Origin: Reticulitermes lucifugus
Taxonomy: Eukaryota; Arthropoda; Insecta; Blattodea; Rhinotermitidae
Assembly (NCBI GenBank): GCA_026260175.1
Contig: JAKCWW010000283.1
Coordinates: forward strand, 54,054 to 118,053
Length of the DNA: 64,000 nucleotides
Direction: 5' to 3'
Shown here: piece by piece, positions 1 through 12,112 of the stretch
Position numbering within the stretch: the stretch's first letter is position 1
Layout: each line of letters starts with the position of its first letter
Made by a program: the position numbers and the translations under genes
The notes under the pieces: generated by a model
Told to the model about the DNA's origin: nothing
The model's input: the letters and a program-made list of their open reading frames with translations, nothing else
Databases searched by the model: none

Positions 1-3000
1 TTAAATCTGGCGATAAATGAAGTAATCACCAGGGTTTAAAGGGTTAAAACCCAGATCCACTATCGTATTTCCAAATGGATTTGGTAACAAATTATCTGTT
101 TTTACTTTTGTTTGTGATAACATACATTTGAAAAATTTCTCTTAATGATGTCACTTATTTACTTGAATATACATATTTTCCCTGTTGTCTATCACTTCGC
201 AGTAAGAAACAAATTATCTTAAGTGTTTAAATTCTTATCTTTTTCCATGCTTAGTCTAATGATAAGTAGAATGTTTACCCTGCATACAAATAATCACACA
301 CACATGCACTACTCACGTTTGTTGTATGACGTGTCAGTTAAATGCTAGTCATATTCAAGAGTTAAATCGATGCGTCCTGCACAGTTCGTGATATGCTGAA
401 ATCTGTAGGAACTCGTGGTTGAAATAAATCTGTATATTTCTGTAAAACCACAGATCATCATCCATCAAATGTTATGCTTCATTTCGTGTGTTATTACGTT
501 ATCATCCACAAGTGGATTTATCATACTTTTCAAAAGTATTTGGGTTGACCACTCATCCATGATTTAAGTTTAATTCGCTGTCGGCACTTTTGTTACAACT
601 TGGGTCCTAAGGTGCTGCTCCGCTTTTGCCGAAAAACTTGTTCGAAAACACAATAAACCTGTTTCACGTAATTTCTTATATCAAGGAAGACCTTATCACC
701 GATAGAAGAGTTTTTCTTTATTGAGAATCCATTCCTTCATATCCTGAAATTTTCTTTCTCTACTCGTAACATAATACACACATCTAACGAGAAATAATTT
801 CCATTTTTTATTTCTAAATGATTTTGGCCAATCCCCAAATTTGTCTCCAAGACCATGTAGCACAAGCTCCTCAAGTATTTACACCCAGCTTATAAATGCT
901 TAACTAATTATTAATTATTGCCATTCAGGCTGGTGCGTGGCATACTGACTGATGTGCTTCAGAGGACTGTGTGTTCTGCAACCTACCAGACACTTGCACA
1001 ATGCTCCGTTCACAAGAAAATTGATGTGTGAATCTCCAGTTGAACAGAGCGTTCCATGTACAACACGGGTTGTTTTAGTGAAATAATACGAAATAAAATC
1101 CACTACAAAACGTATTAGTGTGTTCTCACAATAAGGAATATTTACAAAATTTATTCAGTGGTTTTAAACATAACAATTCCGAAAGATAGACAGAGATATT
1201 TTCTCTCATCCGTTTTTTGTATAGATAACTGCACTAACGTTTCCTTGAAGACAAATAGAATTATGAACTTACGTGCCTTTTATTTCACTGTCAAGATATA
1301 AGTGATTAGATTAGAAGTAATTGAAATTTCACTGGAGGAAGGAAGATGACAGTAAGAATAATTTAATTTAAACCTTGAATAAACTTAAACCCCCTTTATT
1401 GGACATTATATTAGATTCCGAGGACATAAATCCAAAACTGATGTAAATTTATTTGTTATAAACAGAAAATTGTTTAATGCGGAAAAGCAAAGAGGAAAAA
1501 AAGATTAAGATAAGTTTATCTGTTTGAAAATTTGCTGCTTTTTATTCACTTAATTTTATTTTACTGTGATTCCTGCAATTTTTTGAGACGGAACTTTTGT
1601 GCCTCACTTCCAAAAAAAGAAGTTCAAAGAGATTAATGTGCAAAATATTTACAGGCGGGATTCTACACTATATTTGTCCCAGTAAAACCAGCATATCTTG
1701 GCCTCCAAAATCCCCCTGACAATCCACTCTGCCTTATATTCAGGCACATACTCTTCGGATGCTTCTCTTACTACACAATTTTCTGCGTTTTTATTTTTTC
1801 TTTGCGGTAACAGTAAAATTTTCCTAAACTGCTTAACACATCGTCACATACTTAATGTATTTCTTAATTATTTACTATTTTGCTTTTAGTAGGCCTCTTC
1901 CATTTTATTCCAGCGGCTAATCGTTGTTAATAGTGTACGTAAAGTGGGACCTCTAGTGGATCATAACTTACAGCTTTCAAATCCCTAACCAAATACAAAG
2001 CCTTGTTTTAAATCGTCGCCAACCGCTGTGGAACTGACCGTTCTGTCTGTCGCTGTGCCGTGACGCTGCCGCATGCTCTACAGCCTTCAGCCTTACGTTA
2101 AAAAGCCTCCCGGTATTAGATGGATCTTTATACTTTCACAGGTCGGTGATGGGGAAAGGTACTGGTAAATTATTTTCGGATATCACTTTCTCTACGAATT
2201 CGTTTGAGAATGTCTTTTAACTCCGTTCTTTAGCGTAACTTCCTGTGTCAACTTAGGGAGTGCCCAGGACTAACCTCTTTTCATTTGAAGTAGGCAGAAG
2301 AAAGTTATGAAGAAGTGCAACGTTATCCTCGCGTTTGTCTTCCTATATTTAAAGGCAAAATTGCTTCTCCCAGTAAAGAAAGAGTGATAAATAATACATA
2401 TTTAATAGCAATTACTAATATTCATATGGATATAGTTGAGAGTTTTAACACAGTGCATCTAAACACTTTGCACAATATGGTATTATTTCTTTCTAGCACA
2501 CTTCAGTTATAATAGAACACTAGAATTTTTAATAAAAGACTTTTTTTAAATAATTTTTCACCAACGCTCCATAATCATATTTAATTTATTTTCTACCTGT
2601 GCTGTATAAGTTTATTAATTAACAGCATCATTAAATAAATAATTTCTCTTCTCGTGTCCCTGTCTATATGATGTAGTAGCACTGCATAGTGTATGTTGTT
2701 TTTCTAGCAAGTTTAGTATCCCATGGTGAGTACAAATGCAGCTGTTTGTATAGAACTCTTCAAATTATTAATGTTAGGGATTTTTGACAATTTTTTTTTA
2801 AATGTACCGTTGAAATTTGACGGTGCTTTATACTAACGATATTACGAAGATGTAGAGTGTGACATGGTGACCTATGTAGGCTGACTAGTCACTGCACTAA
2901 TCACTCACTCACTTTCAGGAAGGACAGATTTGCGGTTAGGTATGTCAATTAGCTATTGCATTTAGATGACAAATCTATTCTCGAACTGAAAGTGACAGAA

Positions 3001-3430
3001 CAGATAGAAGTTGATCTTAATTAAATATATGTGCGTCACAGACAACAGCTTATTCAAACGTTGTTGTAGTAATGGTTTACGACAGGTTGATTCGCATACT
3101 TCATTCATTGTATCGCTCTTTATAATTCTTTGTCTCGCCTCCGTGACAATAAATTAGTAATGATATAATCGTGTATTTGCTGGAGACATTGCAAATATTT
3201 GCCTGTTAAGCAGAGAAGGTGCACATTTTTAAGTGAAATTTTACACTATAAATAAATGTATATATTTGTTAAATAAACCTATTTCTTACTCCTGCACTGA
3301 GCTGAGATGCTGGGCTCTTTATATAACGAAATATTCATACATGCTAATCCTATACAGTACTCATTATTTAACTACAAATTTCAAAACTGATATTTGAGAA
3401 CTTTGTATTATATATACCGTGCATTTTAAT
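1..3430. other. No recognisable feature (AT-rich unique DNA)
   Basis: I see no gene, RNA gene or recognised repeat here. All open frames are under 80 codons, have no motif I recognise and look like chance frames in AT-rich DNA. Sequence around 2030-2110 is locally richer in CpG but has no coherent reading frame. Confidence 0.6.
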
Positions 3431-3483
3431 AATTAATTATTTTATTCCAACAAATGCACTACACTATTTTAGTGTTTTCTTGT

Positions 3484-3525
3484 CCCTAAATATGTTTCGG
3501 CACTCCTTGTGCCATCCTCAGGGGT
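3484..3525 (-). ncRNA. Hammerhead-like ribozyme motif (left arm, partly decayed)
   Basis: Read on the minus strand: CTGAGGA (plus 3515-3521), one unpaired T, stem II GGCAC/GTGCC with a five-base loop, then GAAAC (plus 3494-3498). The stem III/cleavage segment reads ATATTTA rather than ATATGTA, so the base before the U of the cleavage triplet is changed. Probably impaired. Confidence 0.5.
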
Positions 3526-3732
3526 GTCGTCGAGAGTTCACAGTTACTAAGAATGTGCAAGCATTTGGCATAACAAACTACACTATTAATTATTTTATTC
3601 CAACAAATGCACTACACTATCTTAGTGTTTTCTTGTCCCTACATATGCTTTGGCACTCACAATTTTCATTGCCTCCAAGTCACTTTCAGAAAGTGACTTG
3701 GATGCATTGAAAATTGTGAACTCTCGACGACA

Positions 3733-3773
3733 CCCCTGAGGATGGCACAAGGATTGCCGAAACATATGTAGGG
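3733..3773 (+). ncRNA. Hammerhead-like ribozyme motif (right arm)
   Basis: CTGAGGA (3736-3742), one unpaired T, a four-pair stem II (GGCA/TGCC), GAAAC (3759-3763) and ATATGTA, so predicted cleavage follows A3770. Stem III is only the palindrome ACATATGT. Stem I is weak, three pairs CCC/GGG. All conserved core residues of the hammerhead consensus (CUGANGA, GAAA, U16.1, H17) are present. The extra base between the CUGANGA box and stem II departs from the classical fold. Confidence 0.55.
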
Positions 3774-4477
3774 ACAAGTAAACACTAAAATAGTGTAGTG
3801 CATTTGTTGGAATAAAATAATTAATTAATTCATATTTGAGGTTTTACAGCGGATAATATAGAACCTGCACTATTTTGTGTTATGATGAGCTGGAGGTTGA
3901 TAAGTATCGACCCTTCGGATGAATCTGCTACCTCCATCCTCAGAGTAGAAGAGTAAACCTGTCAGAAAAAATATTAGATATAGGCAAAATGTTTGCGAAA
4001 ACTTACTTTCCTTCTAGATCACTTTCCGTTTCTTTCCCATTCACAAAACAGCCCTTGCTGTTAATGTGTATATATGCCTGTATGTAGGCATGTAATATAT
4101 AAAAATGCACATAAAGGAAATGGATTTCGAATGCGTATACTCGCAGAACTTGTTTAGTTCGGGAATAAAAACCGTCAAATGTTAGAACAAAAATAATACA
4201 CGCATATTACAAAAGACGCACTTGTGTTTTACGTATGAGTAAAAGTGCAACATCCATTCTTGAAGGAGAGTTGTTACTTGCACTTTGTTTCTGCCTTGGC
4301 GAGTGCCTCGTCGAAATGCCGTCTTAGCCAGTTAACGTGTCTGGTTTTACTCAAGTCCACATAGCTTTCTTCTGGTTATGACAACTTGCTGTCTAGTAGA
4401 GAGGTATCAACACTTCAAAGGAACGTACTGTCTCTTTCAACCTGCAGACGTTTGCAGTAGGCTCATCAAAAACGTTG

Positions 4478-4556
4478 GCACACCTTTACCAGACTACACG
4501 GTGTCATAACACAGAAAATCGCATTATGAATCTTCACTTTCATGTCAACATCAAAT
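4478..4556. mobile_element. Foldback family B fragment (outer part of one arm)
   Basis: ACCAGACTACACGGTGTCAT, followed by a CACAGAA...ATGAATCTTCA stretch, is the reverse of the arm seen complete at 42.15 kb (GTGACGCCGCGTAGTCTGGT). The matching arm is missing. Confidence 0.6.
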
Positions 4557-4574
4557 ACAGCTTCGTGTATCACG

Positions 4575-4810
4575 GTCTTCTTTTAGATTTTACATCGTCT
4601 AGCGTACTTGTTTATTCCGATGTTTCGGAGGACAATACTGCCTCCATTTTCAGGGTGTCTGAATTTGGTTTAGGTGGATAAACATCAGGCGGATCAGCAT
4701 CCACCTGAACAAAGTTCAGTTACCCTGATAATTGAGGCAGTACGTTCCCCGAAACGTCGAAAAAATCAAGTGCTCTGCACAGTATGAAGAACCAGAAGAC
4801 GACTAGCATT
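4575..4810. mobile_element. Foldback element, family B (two arms)
   Basis: The left arm runs from GGTCTTCTTTTAG to CCGATGTTTCGGAGG and then CTGCCTCCATTTTCAGGGT. The right arm mirrors it: ACCCTGATAATTGAGGCAG, then CCCCGAAACGTCG, then a GAAGAC end. Hammerhead-like cores are present but damaged. The right one reads CTGATAA (4725-4731) with GAAACGTC (4751-4758). The left one (minus) reads CTGAAAA. Both have lost G8. A secondary hairpin, AGGTGGAT/ATCCACCT, sits between the arms. Confidence 0.75.
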
Positions 4811-5053
4811 AGTGCAACCGACGTGCGAGACCGAAAAGCTTTGCATTTATGTAGTTTTCTTAAATTTCCAAAAGGAGAATGCCTGCCTATAATCTCAACA
4901 TATAGGACACAATTAGAAAATACGTGTTTTGTTAATTAGGCCCATGTTTAACCATATATATATATATCACGTTTTTCTGAAAGTGTGTGACCACTTTGTG
5001 GGAGTATTGTCAACAGACATTTTACAGAGCTTGGATAATTAATACCCAAGCCA

Positions 5054-5210
5054 TTTCTTTATCTTTGCCGGTATACTACAGCACTCATTATCTTTGCCGG
5101 TACACTACAGCACTCATTTATCTTTGCCGGTACACTACATCGTTCATTTATCTTTGCCGGTACACTACAGCACTCATTTATCTTTGCCGGTACACTACAG
5201 CATTCATTCG
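5054..5210. repeat. Minisatellite, 30-bp unit, about 5 copies
   Basis: The unit is TACACTACAG, CACTCATTTA, TCTTTGCCGG in tandem. Copies differ by a few substitutions, and the first full spacing has a one-base deletion. As 30 is a multiple of three, one plus-strand frame stays open across it, giving a repeated LCRYTTALIY decapeptide in a 114-codon frame (4987-5331). I treat that frame as a by-product. Confidence 0.9.
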
Positions 5211-7786
5211 GCACCACAGCTTTTGTGACTTAATCTTCAAGAGAAAAGAAGGCATGTATTGGACTGTATGTTGGATGTCTTTCTGCTTAGCCTTTCTGTC
5301 TATTAGCATATTAATACTGCAAAGATATTAAACATATTTCGATAAATTTTTGAAATTGTTGACCGAATTTATTTCTGATTAATACATGACAGTAAAATCC
5401 CTATTTTAAGTACGGTTTATAAAGTTTGACTAAGTGATTGTCCTACAAGGAATTCATACATGAAATACTATCACTGTATAGCCCTAGTAAAGAAAAAGGT
5501 GTAAAATGTTCATCTAGTTATGAAATATTTCTCAGTATGGTAAAAGAAAAATGATTTCTGAGTTCTGTAGTATGGTTAGTATTGCAAGTATATACTTTAG
5601 GCTATTTGTTGGATGCAGGATGATGAATATCAAAGTTAACAAGACAAGCAATGTACATAACACTGAGGCGCGTTCGCGTAACCATTGTTGCTTTGGAAAA
5701 AAAAAGTATTAAATATTCTGAGTGTGTGTCCGTGTTCTTGCCTTAGGTGCCCGGCATGCAAAGCGCATGCACCGTATTATATTGTCGTCTGTGCCCTGTC
5801 TGGCTGCACTGTATTTTTCCACTTATCTCATAAACGCACGATTTTTGGTAAACATTTTTTGAACTTAAAATATGAGTTTTGATTTTCTCTACGAGTTCTG
5901 TCTGAAACATTTTACATTCTAAGAAATTTTCAGCTAGATATCATAATAAATTACATAGATCTTCAAGTAAAGTGCCCGTTATGCTTGTCAGATTTTAATT
6001 AAACTTGAATATTCTCGAAAGATTTTCGAAAAATATTCAGATATCAAATTATCTGAACACCCTTCCAGTGCGAACCGAGTTCCATGCGGACAGACACACA
6101 GACAGAGGCGAAGAAGCTAATAGTCGCTTTTCGAGATTTTGCCTACGCGCCTAAAAATCACAAAGGAATCTTTTAGAAAACACGTCTTCTTTTCCTGAAT
6201 TGAGGTCATAATTTCACTCCTTTTCTTTTAGTTACATTTTAATAATATATTTTAGGAATCATTCGTAACAGGCTATGAGGTTTGAACATGAATAATATAA
6301 AAATACAGATGTATACTGACACCGTGAGAAATTGCATTGAAAGATTTCTCATAATAAGACTGTGTATTCATTTGAAACTAGGGAATCGGGTTATAAATAT
6401 TAAAACTTGGGGAACGAGACCTGCAGATATGTTGATAATTCTGTCGTGGTAATGCAACAAACGTACACTTAATCATTTGCGGATGAAAAAGAAAAACTCT
6501 GAATTACTGTTACTAAGTTTCTATGCGGTGGGGACAGACGTGCAAGATGAACAGAACACTTCCATATAAATACATTATTTTCTGTAATTCTCAGGCACAT
6601 TTTAACGCCATTGTCAGTGTAATTATATATTTTTATGCTGGGTGAACTGTAGACCTTTATTAAAGAGATTATTAATTGTCAAAAATACCATGTTGATGTA
6701 AAGGAACGAGAAAGGTGATCTGCGTAGGCTAGTACTGTAAGAAGAAATACAATCCGACGAAGCCAATGCGACTGTGAGGTGGGCACGTAGCCTAATCGGA
6801 AAGGAAAAATATTTTGTGTACTACACGAAATAGGCGATGAAACGTTGTAGTAAAGAGGGATCAAGGTGTAATTGAGAGGATAATATTAAAGTACACTTAA
6901 GATAAGTACTTTGAGAGAGAAGTGACTGATCTAAGTTGCTCCAGAATAGGATTCACTGACGGAGGTTTCTAGTGACAGCGGAAAAACTTTAGGTTGCATC
7001 ACAAGAGGGAATATGTTGCTCAGGCTAGTAGCTGTGAACTCTTCAAGGAACACTCCACGCACTTTTTGATGTGTGAAACTGTCGTTTATTTAAGTGTTTG
7101 ACGGATTGAAAGCCTGGAAGACTGTCCGTGCATATCACTTTGGTAGGCCGATCACCAAAGCGATAATGTTATAATGGAGTTCTAGAATTATTTACGAGTA
7201 CTCTATCTTAATTTTTCTAAAAAAATTACAATGTTGTGACATTTCTTTTACGCTAAAACGTTACCAGTATCACAAGCCATTTTTTATTCCACTGACACCT
7301 ACATTACTGTCGCGTAAAGTGAATCTTGTTAACGTGTTGCTTCGTGTCCAAATGTATGTTTGCCACATGAGTAAGACTTGTAGACGTGAAGATCCACGCT
7401 TTGTATATTTAGGCACCAACAAGAGATTATCAGTTTTATGCTTCGGCTGTTTTACCCTCTGTGCAAAGAACAGATTGTAACGATTATATAGAAGCCTGTA
7501 TAAAACCTAGAGTCAATTTAATTACGGTACTGGTAGAACAAGAAATTCCTGCTCCTTTTGGGAATTGAAAACCTGTCTTTCAGTTCATAAGCAGGCAGTG
7601 ACTTAGTAATCTGTAAAAAATTTGTCAGTAATGGAAAAAGAAGTGTTAGTAGGCCTATATATAACCATATATTACTGTAAGAAAACCACACAATCAACAG
7701 AATCGACTTTAAAGTCAAGCATTTGACATAATTCTTGATATCACTACCTTGAAAACAGGATGATTTATATAGGAATACGAGTAAAC
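5211..7786. other. No recognisable feature
   Basis: AT-rich DNA with only short chance frames. A palindromic TAGGCCTA octamer occurs at 7650-7657. Nothing here supports a gene. Confidence 0.6.
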
Positions 7787-8262
7787 CATGCAAGATTTGA
7801 AGTTCTGATTGTGGTAACTATCAATATTACGGTACTGTGTTATGTGACATCCTGTAGTCTATACCGAAATTTCGAAAGACTCTTCTACAGTTTTTTTAGT
7901 GTACATAGGTCTTCCGTAAAAGATAAGTTGTCCGTATGCATGACATGAAGGTATATAGGGTAGTAGCATTATAGCTCTTCTGATATCCAACCTCGCCACT
8001 GGACAGGGTAAATGGTAGCTTCACGTCCTGGCCGCTTTACGCTGAGGAATGAGCCCACGATAAGCATTGAATGTGGGGGTGGGTGGGCCCTAGACACTTT
8101 TGAGAATAGAAGCTTCTTGTCGCTGCTGGCAATCGAACCACGATTTCTCGGTTGTCCACCCCATAACATAGTCACTATAGGGCTGCGCTATCTTTGCTCT
8201 CTATATTCTTACGTAACATGGATATATTTCTGCCAGACTACACGCCGTCACGTCCCGGAATT
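7787..8262. mobile_element. Foldback element, family B, split by a SINE2 insertion
   Basis: The left arm begins GCAAGATTTGAAGTTCTG and runs through TATGTGACATCCTGTAGTCT to CCGAAATTTCGAAAG. The outer part of the right arm is at about 8230-8262 (CCAGACTACACGCCGTCACG). Between the arms lies an antisense SINE2 (7972-8192), so the foldback was there before the SINE landed. No ribozyme core is recognisable; only the CGAAATTTCGAAAG remnant is left. Confidence 0.65.
7972..8192 (-). mobile_element. SINE2 (tRNA-derived), antisense
   Basis: On the minus strand it starts GATAGCGCAGCCCTATAGTG, which is the box A region. A box B-like GGTTCGATTGCC follows, and then the shared SINE2 body with GGGCCCACCCACCC and GTAAAGCGGCCAGGACGTGA. 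The body matches the copies at 30.3, 31.7 and 45.4 kb. Its protein-like translations are incidental. Confidence 0.85.
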
Positions 8263-9072
8263 CGGAAATTTTTATGTATAAGTTAACAGTTCCTTTGTCC
8301 TCTTATGCTCAATTATAGACTGATCCCTAAGGCACTATTGGCATTACAATAAATGGCTGAAAAACTTAACGGAAATAAACTCGCAAACTCGCATCATTGT
8401 ATCTCTGTCTCTGTCCGAGCAAAAAGACCGCAACTTGTCCGCCGTTTTGCGTGACAAACACGTTTTAGTTTTATACGTTTATATTTATTTTGTTTTTATT
8501 GGAAATAGGAAAGGGAAAACAAATTTCTTGATGTCAACACATCCGTTTGTACTCAGATTTCTTTGTTGACACGTTTTCAGTAAGAATAATATTTACCGGT
8601 TAATACACGCCTAGTTTACAGTGGCGCGTTCGTGTCCCGCGTGAAACGGGATAGCCGGCAGCAATGATCACCCGCGAAAACAAAACACAAAATGCACCTG
8701 CGAACGCTACGCTGCTGCTCTCCGTATTTATATAACGTATTTCACTGACCGAAATTTCGGAAGCTTGTTCATTAAACACAGGTTTATGGTGTTTATGGAT
8801 TTTGGGGAAGAAAGAAAGCGTAACTGTGGACTGTATAAAAATACGTAATGGCGAGCTTCGTAACATGTCATTTTTAACTAAAATTTGACCCTCTGCACTT
8901 TATAAATACACATTCTTGACAGCATTAGATGGAGGTGAGTGGTACGTTTAACGCTCCAGCCGATTTATCTCCAGGGAATTATACTATTATATATTATTAT
9001 TACTATAACAATAATTTTTATTATTATTCAATGGATATTTATTAACGTGCAGGCTTATCAGCACAAGTGCCT

Positions 9073-9103
<31 letters not shown>

Positions 9104-10220
9104 TAGTATAAACTCTGCATTTTTCCCACATAGTGTGTTTATATATATTCGTATGATTCTCTCAATAAACAACCATTATTTCACTAGGCTTCTTTCACCG
9201 ATTCGGGTTTCTAATCACAGCACACTCTCCTCCCTGTGACATATGAACTGAATTTATATATACGTAAAATCTAGAATTATTTTCAACTCTGAATTGTTAG
9301 GGCTACGATAAAGTCTTTACTGTTACTAAATTCTCCCATACTCTTTGGGTTGGTATTCAGGTCTCTTCAAATTAGCATTAAGTCTAAAATATAGACCTAT
9401 GTATAATTAATAAACAAAATTAAGAATGCATTATCTACGGTATTTAGCACACCCACATTGAAAGAAAAGTGTGTGTGGAAATAGTCTAATAGACTGTGTA
9501 CTTCAAAGTCCCATTATAATAAAACTTTACACAAAAATAGTGAAACAAGTCTGATTTCAAAGCAATGTAATGATAATCAAGACTTTCTTTTCCTGTTCAC
9601 GTGGAAATATGGTTATGTTTGGAAGACCGTTGTTGATTGTTCAGTGTTCAACTTCGGAAAGTCACGTGTAGCTTTGCATGTTTTTGGTTATCTCGAAATC
9701 CGTAAGTACTGCGGAAAAATGTATTAGACTTGCAATATGTTTAATTTTTCTGTGACCACTCGTCGGCGTATTTTTGCTGCGATAAGTATTTACCGGTTTA
9801 CGCGTGTAGGTGCTTAGAGAAAGTGGCCGTCGAAGTGTCCCGTGTAAATACGAAAATTTAAAGAAAATAAGTTCAGGAATTTTCAATTTGCTTCATGCCT
9901 ACAGACGGACAGACACAGACGCAATGACGAAACAGCACTATTTCAATAGACGCTCTGGGGAGATGTGAAGGTGCCTAGTATAACAACTGTGTTTGTTTTG
10001 TAGATGTACATAATTCAACTTCTGTTAAACTTACGTGTACTTAACTCTACAATTCACATGTTAAATATGAATGTTCGTACTACGTAAATCACGGTGTCTT
10101 GTCGGAGTCCGCGCGTTGATGCCTTAAATTTTGTGAAAGTTTTGATTCATCATCCCACTACGTATTCTGTACGGCATCTTTCAGATCTACTAGTGTAACC
10201 AGCGATTTACGAAACCTATA
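8263..10220. other. No gene recognised; CpG-rich patch and ATT/AAT repeats
   Basis: About 8610-8770 holds some 14 CpG dinucleotides in 150 bases, against few in flanking DNA, next to a TATTTATATAAC string that could be a TATA-like box on either strand. I see no exon with recognisable protein. TTATTA-rich DNA lies at 8985-9030. Confidence 0.5.
9072..9102. repeat. (AAT)n microsatellite
   Basis: Uninterrupted AAT units, about ten copies. Confidence 0.95.
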
Positions 10221-10497
10221 CTTAGACCGGCCGATCCCAGTGGCCGTGCGGTCTAAGGTGTGGGTTTGCGGCCTCTCGATTTCTAGGATTGTGGGTTCGA
10301 ATCCCACCGAGGGCATGGATGTCTGTCTCTTGTGAGTGTTGTGTGTTGTATAGTAGGTCTCTGCGTCGGGCTGATCAGTCGTCCAGAGGAGTCCTACCGA
10401 GTGTGATGTTTCTGAATGTGATCATGAAGCCTCGATAATGAGGAGGCCCTGGCCCAGTAGGGGCTGTTGCGCCGTTGGAAAAAAAAAATGCTTAGAC
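10221..10497 (+). mobile_element. SINE1 (tRNA-derived), full length with short TSD
   Basis: The 5' part is tRNA-like: CCCAGTGGCCGTGCGGTCTA covers box A, and GGGTTCGAATCCC at about 10297 is a near-perfect box B. The body follows (CTCTGCGTCGGGCTGATCA, GTCCAGAGGAGTCCTACC), then a 3' region of short complementary GAGG/CCCTGGCC blocks and a poly-A tail. CTTAGAC occurs directly on both sides (10221-10227 and 10491-10497), a candidate target-site duplication of at least 7 bp. Transcription would be by RNA polymerase III from the internal promoter. Confidence 0.92.
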
Positions 10498-10735
10498 AAT
10501 GCTAAGAGGGTAGAAACAAGAAAAGGAAAGCGAAGTGTGAGTTTAAAATGTCGGTATGTGTGCGTGTACGTGTGTTAGTGCAAGTGGAGTAAAAAGTAAA
10601 ATCAATCCGGTGACACGACATCTAACACCGTTCCACGCGATAAACTGGACTGTATCTTAGTCTTTCGCCGGGTCAATCACGATATTTGAGCTCCTTTCTC
10701 CTAAATGTACAAACAAGAGTGAAGCAAGGGACGCT

Positions 10736-11039
10736 TCTTGTAACAAATTTTTTTTCAATGGCTCGACAGCCCCTTGGGGGCCTAAGCCGCCTCATTCACG
10801 ATTACACTTTAGACACACCACACTCGGTAGGACTCCTCTGGACGAGTGACCAGCCCGTCGCAGAGNNNNNNNNNNNNNNNNNNNNNNNNNNNNNNNNNNN
10901 NNNNNNNNNNNNNNNNNNNNNNNNNNNNNNNNNNNNNNNNNNNNNNNNNNNNNNNNNNNNNNNNNNNNNNTCCCAGTAAGCGAGCGGCCGTAGACCCACG
11001 CCTTAGACCGCGCGGCCACTGGGATCGGCTCTTATAACA
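10736..11039 (-). mobile_element. SINE1, antisense, with assembly gap
   Basis: On the minus strand it starts CCGATCCCAGTGGCCGCGCG and ends GGGGCTGTCGAGCCATTG plus poly-A. The flanks TCTTGTAACA (10736-10745) and TCTTATAACA (11030-11039) form a 10-bp duplication with one mismatch. A 105-base N run (10866-10970) replaces box B and its surroundings. Comparison with the copy at 10.2 kb predicts about 70 missing bases, so the gap size may be wrong. Confidence 0.9.
10866..10970. other. Assembly gap (105 N)
   Basis: Lies inside the antisense SINE1. Several apparent open frames across it are artefacts of the N run. Confidence 0.99.
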
Positions 11040-11545
11040 CACAGTTTCATGAAAAGGAAGTGTGATTGAGTGCCCCAAAAGCTATCCTGTATTAGGATAG
11101 TTAGCATTAGGGACACCTTGGATACCCTCTGCCCTTCCACAATTTTGACCCGTCTTAACATAAAGCCTACTTGGGAGACATGAGCAATAGCAATGAGTCC
11201 ATATGATAACCAGTGACAAACTATGAAGTTGCGTACTGAATTTATCTGGGTCAAGACAGTTCTACACGTTCTTGTTATGACGATAAACCTTAGGGGTTTG
11301 TAAGAGAAGATTCACCACCTGGCGAAGAGAATAATTTTACTATGGAAGTGGTATATAAACCAATCACAACAATATTAAAAGTATGTCAATGCCTTCCTTG
11401 TTTATGCTAATTGTGGGAAGAAGAATTGCCTTATGGATTTGTAAGTTTGACAACAGGCCTATTTGGGGATAATATGTGTAGTCTAATAATGAGCGTGTAG
11501 GGTTACGTATAGGTGCAAGATTTAAAGTACCTGAGAGGAATTTCC

Positions 11546-11655
11546 CTAACTCCAAGGAACAGAGTCCTCCTTTAGAAGCTGGTAGTTCGTCAGTTAGTCA
11601 AGAAATTAAGGAAACTGAATGCTCATTATCGCATTCACAAGACCCCACCCATTTC
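11546..11655 (-). mobile_element. LINE 3' end, TTAG-tailed family, antisense fragment
   Basis: The minus strand reads GGGGTCTTGTGAATGCGATA, then AATTTCTTGACTAACTGACG, then AAAGGAGGACTCTGTTCC and GGAGTTAG. This follows the order of the better copy at 48.4-48.5 kb, with an internal deletion. The tail has shrunk to one TTAG unit. Confidence 0.75.
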
Positions 11656-11867
11656 GTAACATGTTACGTTTTTACGGCTAAGAGTTATTAGCCCCTCCCC
11701 CCAAGCCCCAAGCTGGTGGACCACCTCTTGTCGGTTGTCTACGACTGCTTGTTCAGTATATTCGTAGCTACCCTACATATCTGGGGGTTGTCTCCATCCG
11801 CAACCTGAGGACGCGACTTGACGTGGTGACAGATATGCAATTTATTTACCCTAACAAGGCGTACATG

Positions 11868-12112
11868 CCGATTTCAGTGGCCGCGCCGTCTGAGGCGTGG
11901 GTGTGCGGCCGCTCGCTTGCTGGGACCGCGAGTTCGAAACCCGCCGGGGCATGGATATCTGTCTGTTGTGATTGTTGTTTGTTGTCAGGTAGAGGTCTCT
12001 GCGTCGGGCTGATCACTCGTCCAGAGGAATCCTACCGAGTGTGGTGTGTCTGAGTGTTATCGTGAGGTCTTGATAATGAGAAGACCCTGGCCCACTAGAA
12101 GCTGTCGTGCCA
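11868..12112 (+). mobile_element. SINE1, full length
   Basis: Box A region CAGTGGCCGCGCCGTCTGAG, box B GAGTTCGAAACCC, body CTCTGCGTCGGGCTGATCAC and 3' GAAGACCCTGGCCCACTAG. CAAGGCGTAC just upstream and CAAGGTTTAC downstream may be a decayed target-site duplication (8 of 10). Confidence 0.88.

Larger units (their letters stand above)
3431..3829. mobile_element. Foldback element, family A (composite, with a second left arm)
   Basis: The left arm (about 3431-3543) and right arm (about 3717-3829) are inverted copies. Both outer ends read from an AATTAATT-rich tip into TATTCCAACAAATGCAC, then ACTATTTTAGTGTTTTC. A second, direct copy of the left arm begins near 3590 and runs to about 3660, so the element is nested or partly duplicated. 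The centre holds a tight hairpin (about 3660-3716) with CCAAGTCACTTTC facing GAAAGTGACTTGG. Each outer arm carries a hammerhead-like motif. There is no open frame of note, so this is non-autonomous. The CCAACAAATGCA termini recur in the 28.0-28.4 kb element. Confidence 0.8.

Noticed and set aside
10297-10309. Possible genuine tRNA gene from a perfect box B (GGGTTCGAATCCC)
   Set aside because: The surrounding sequence continues into the shared SINE1 body and poly-A tail, acceptor stems do not pair, and the same unit recurs in several places.
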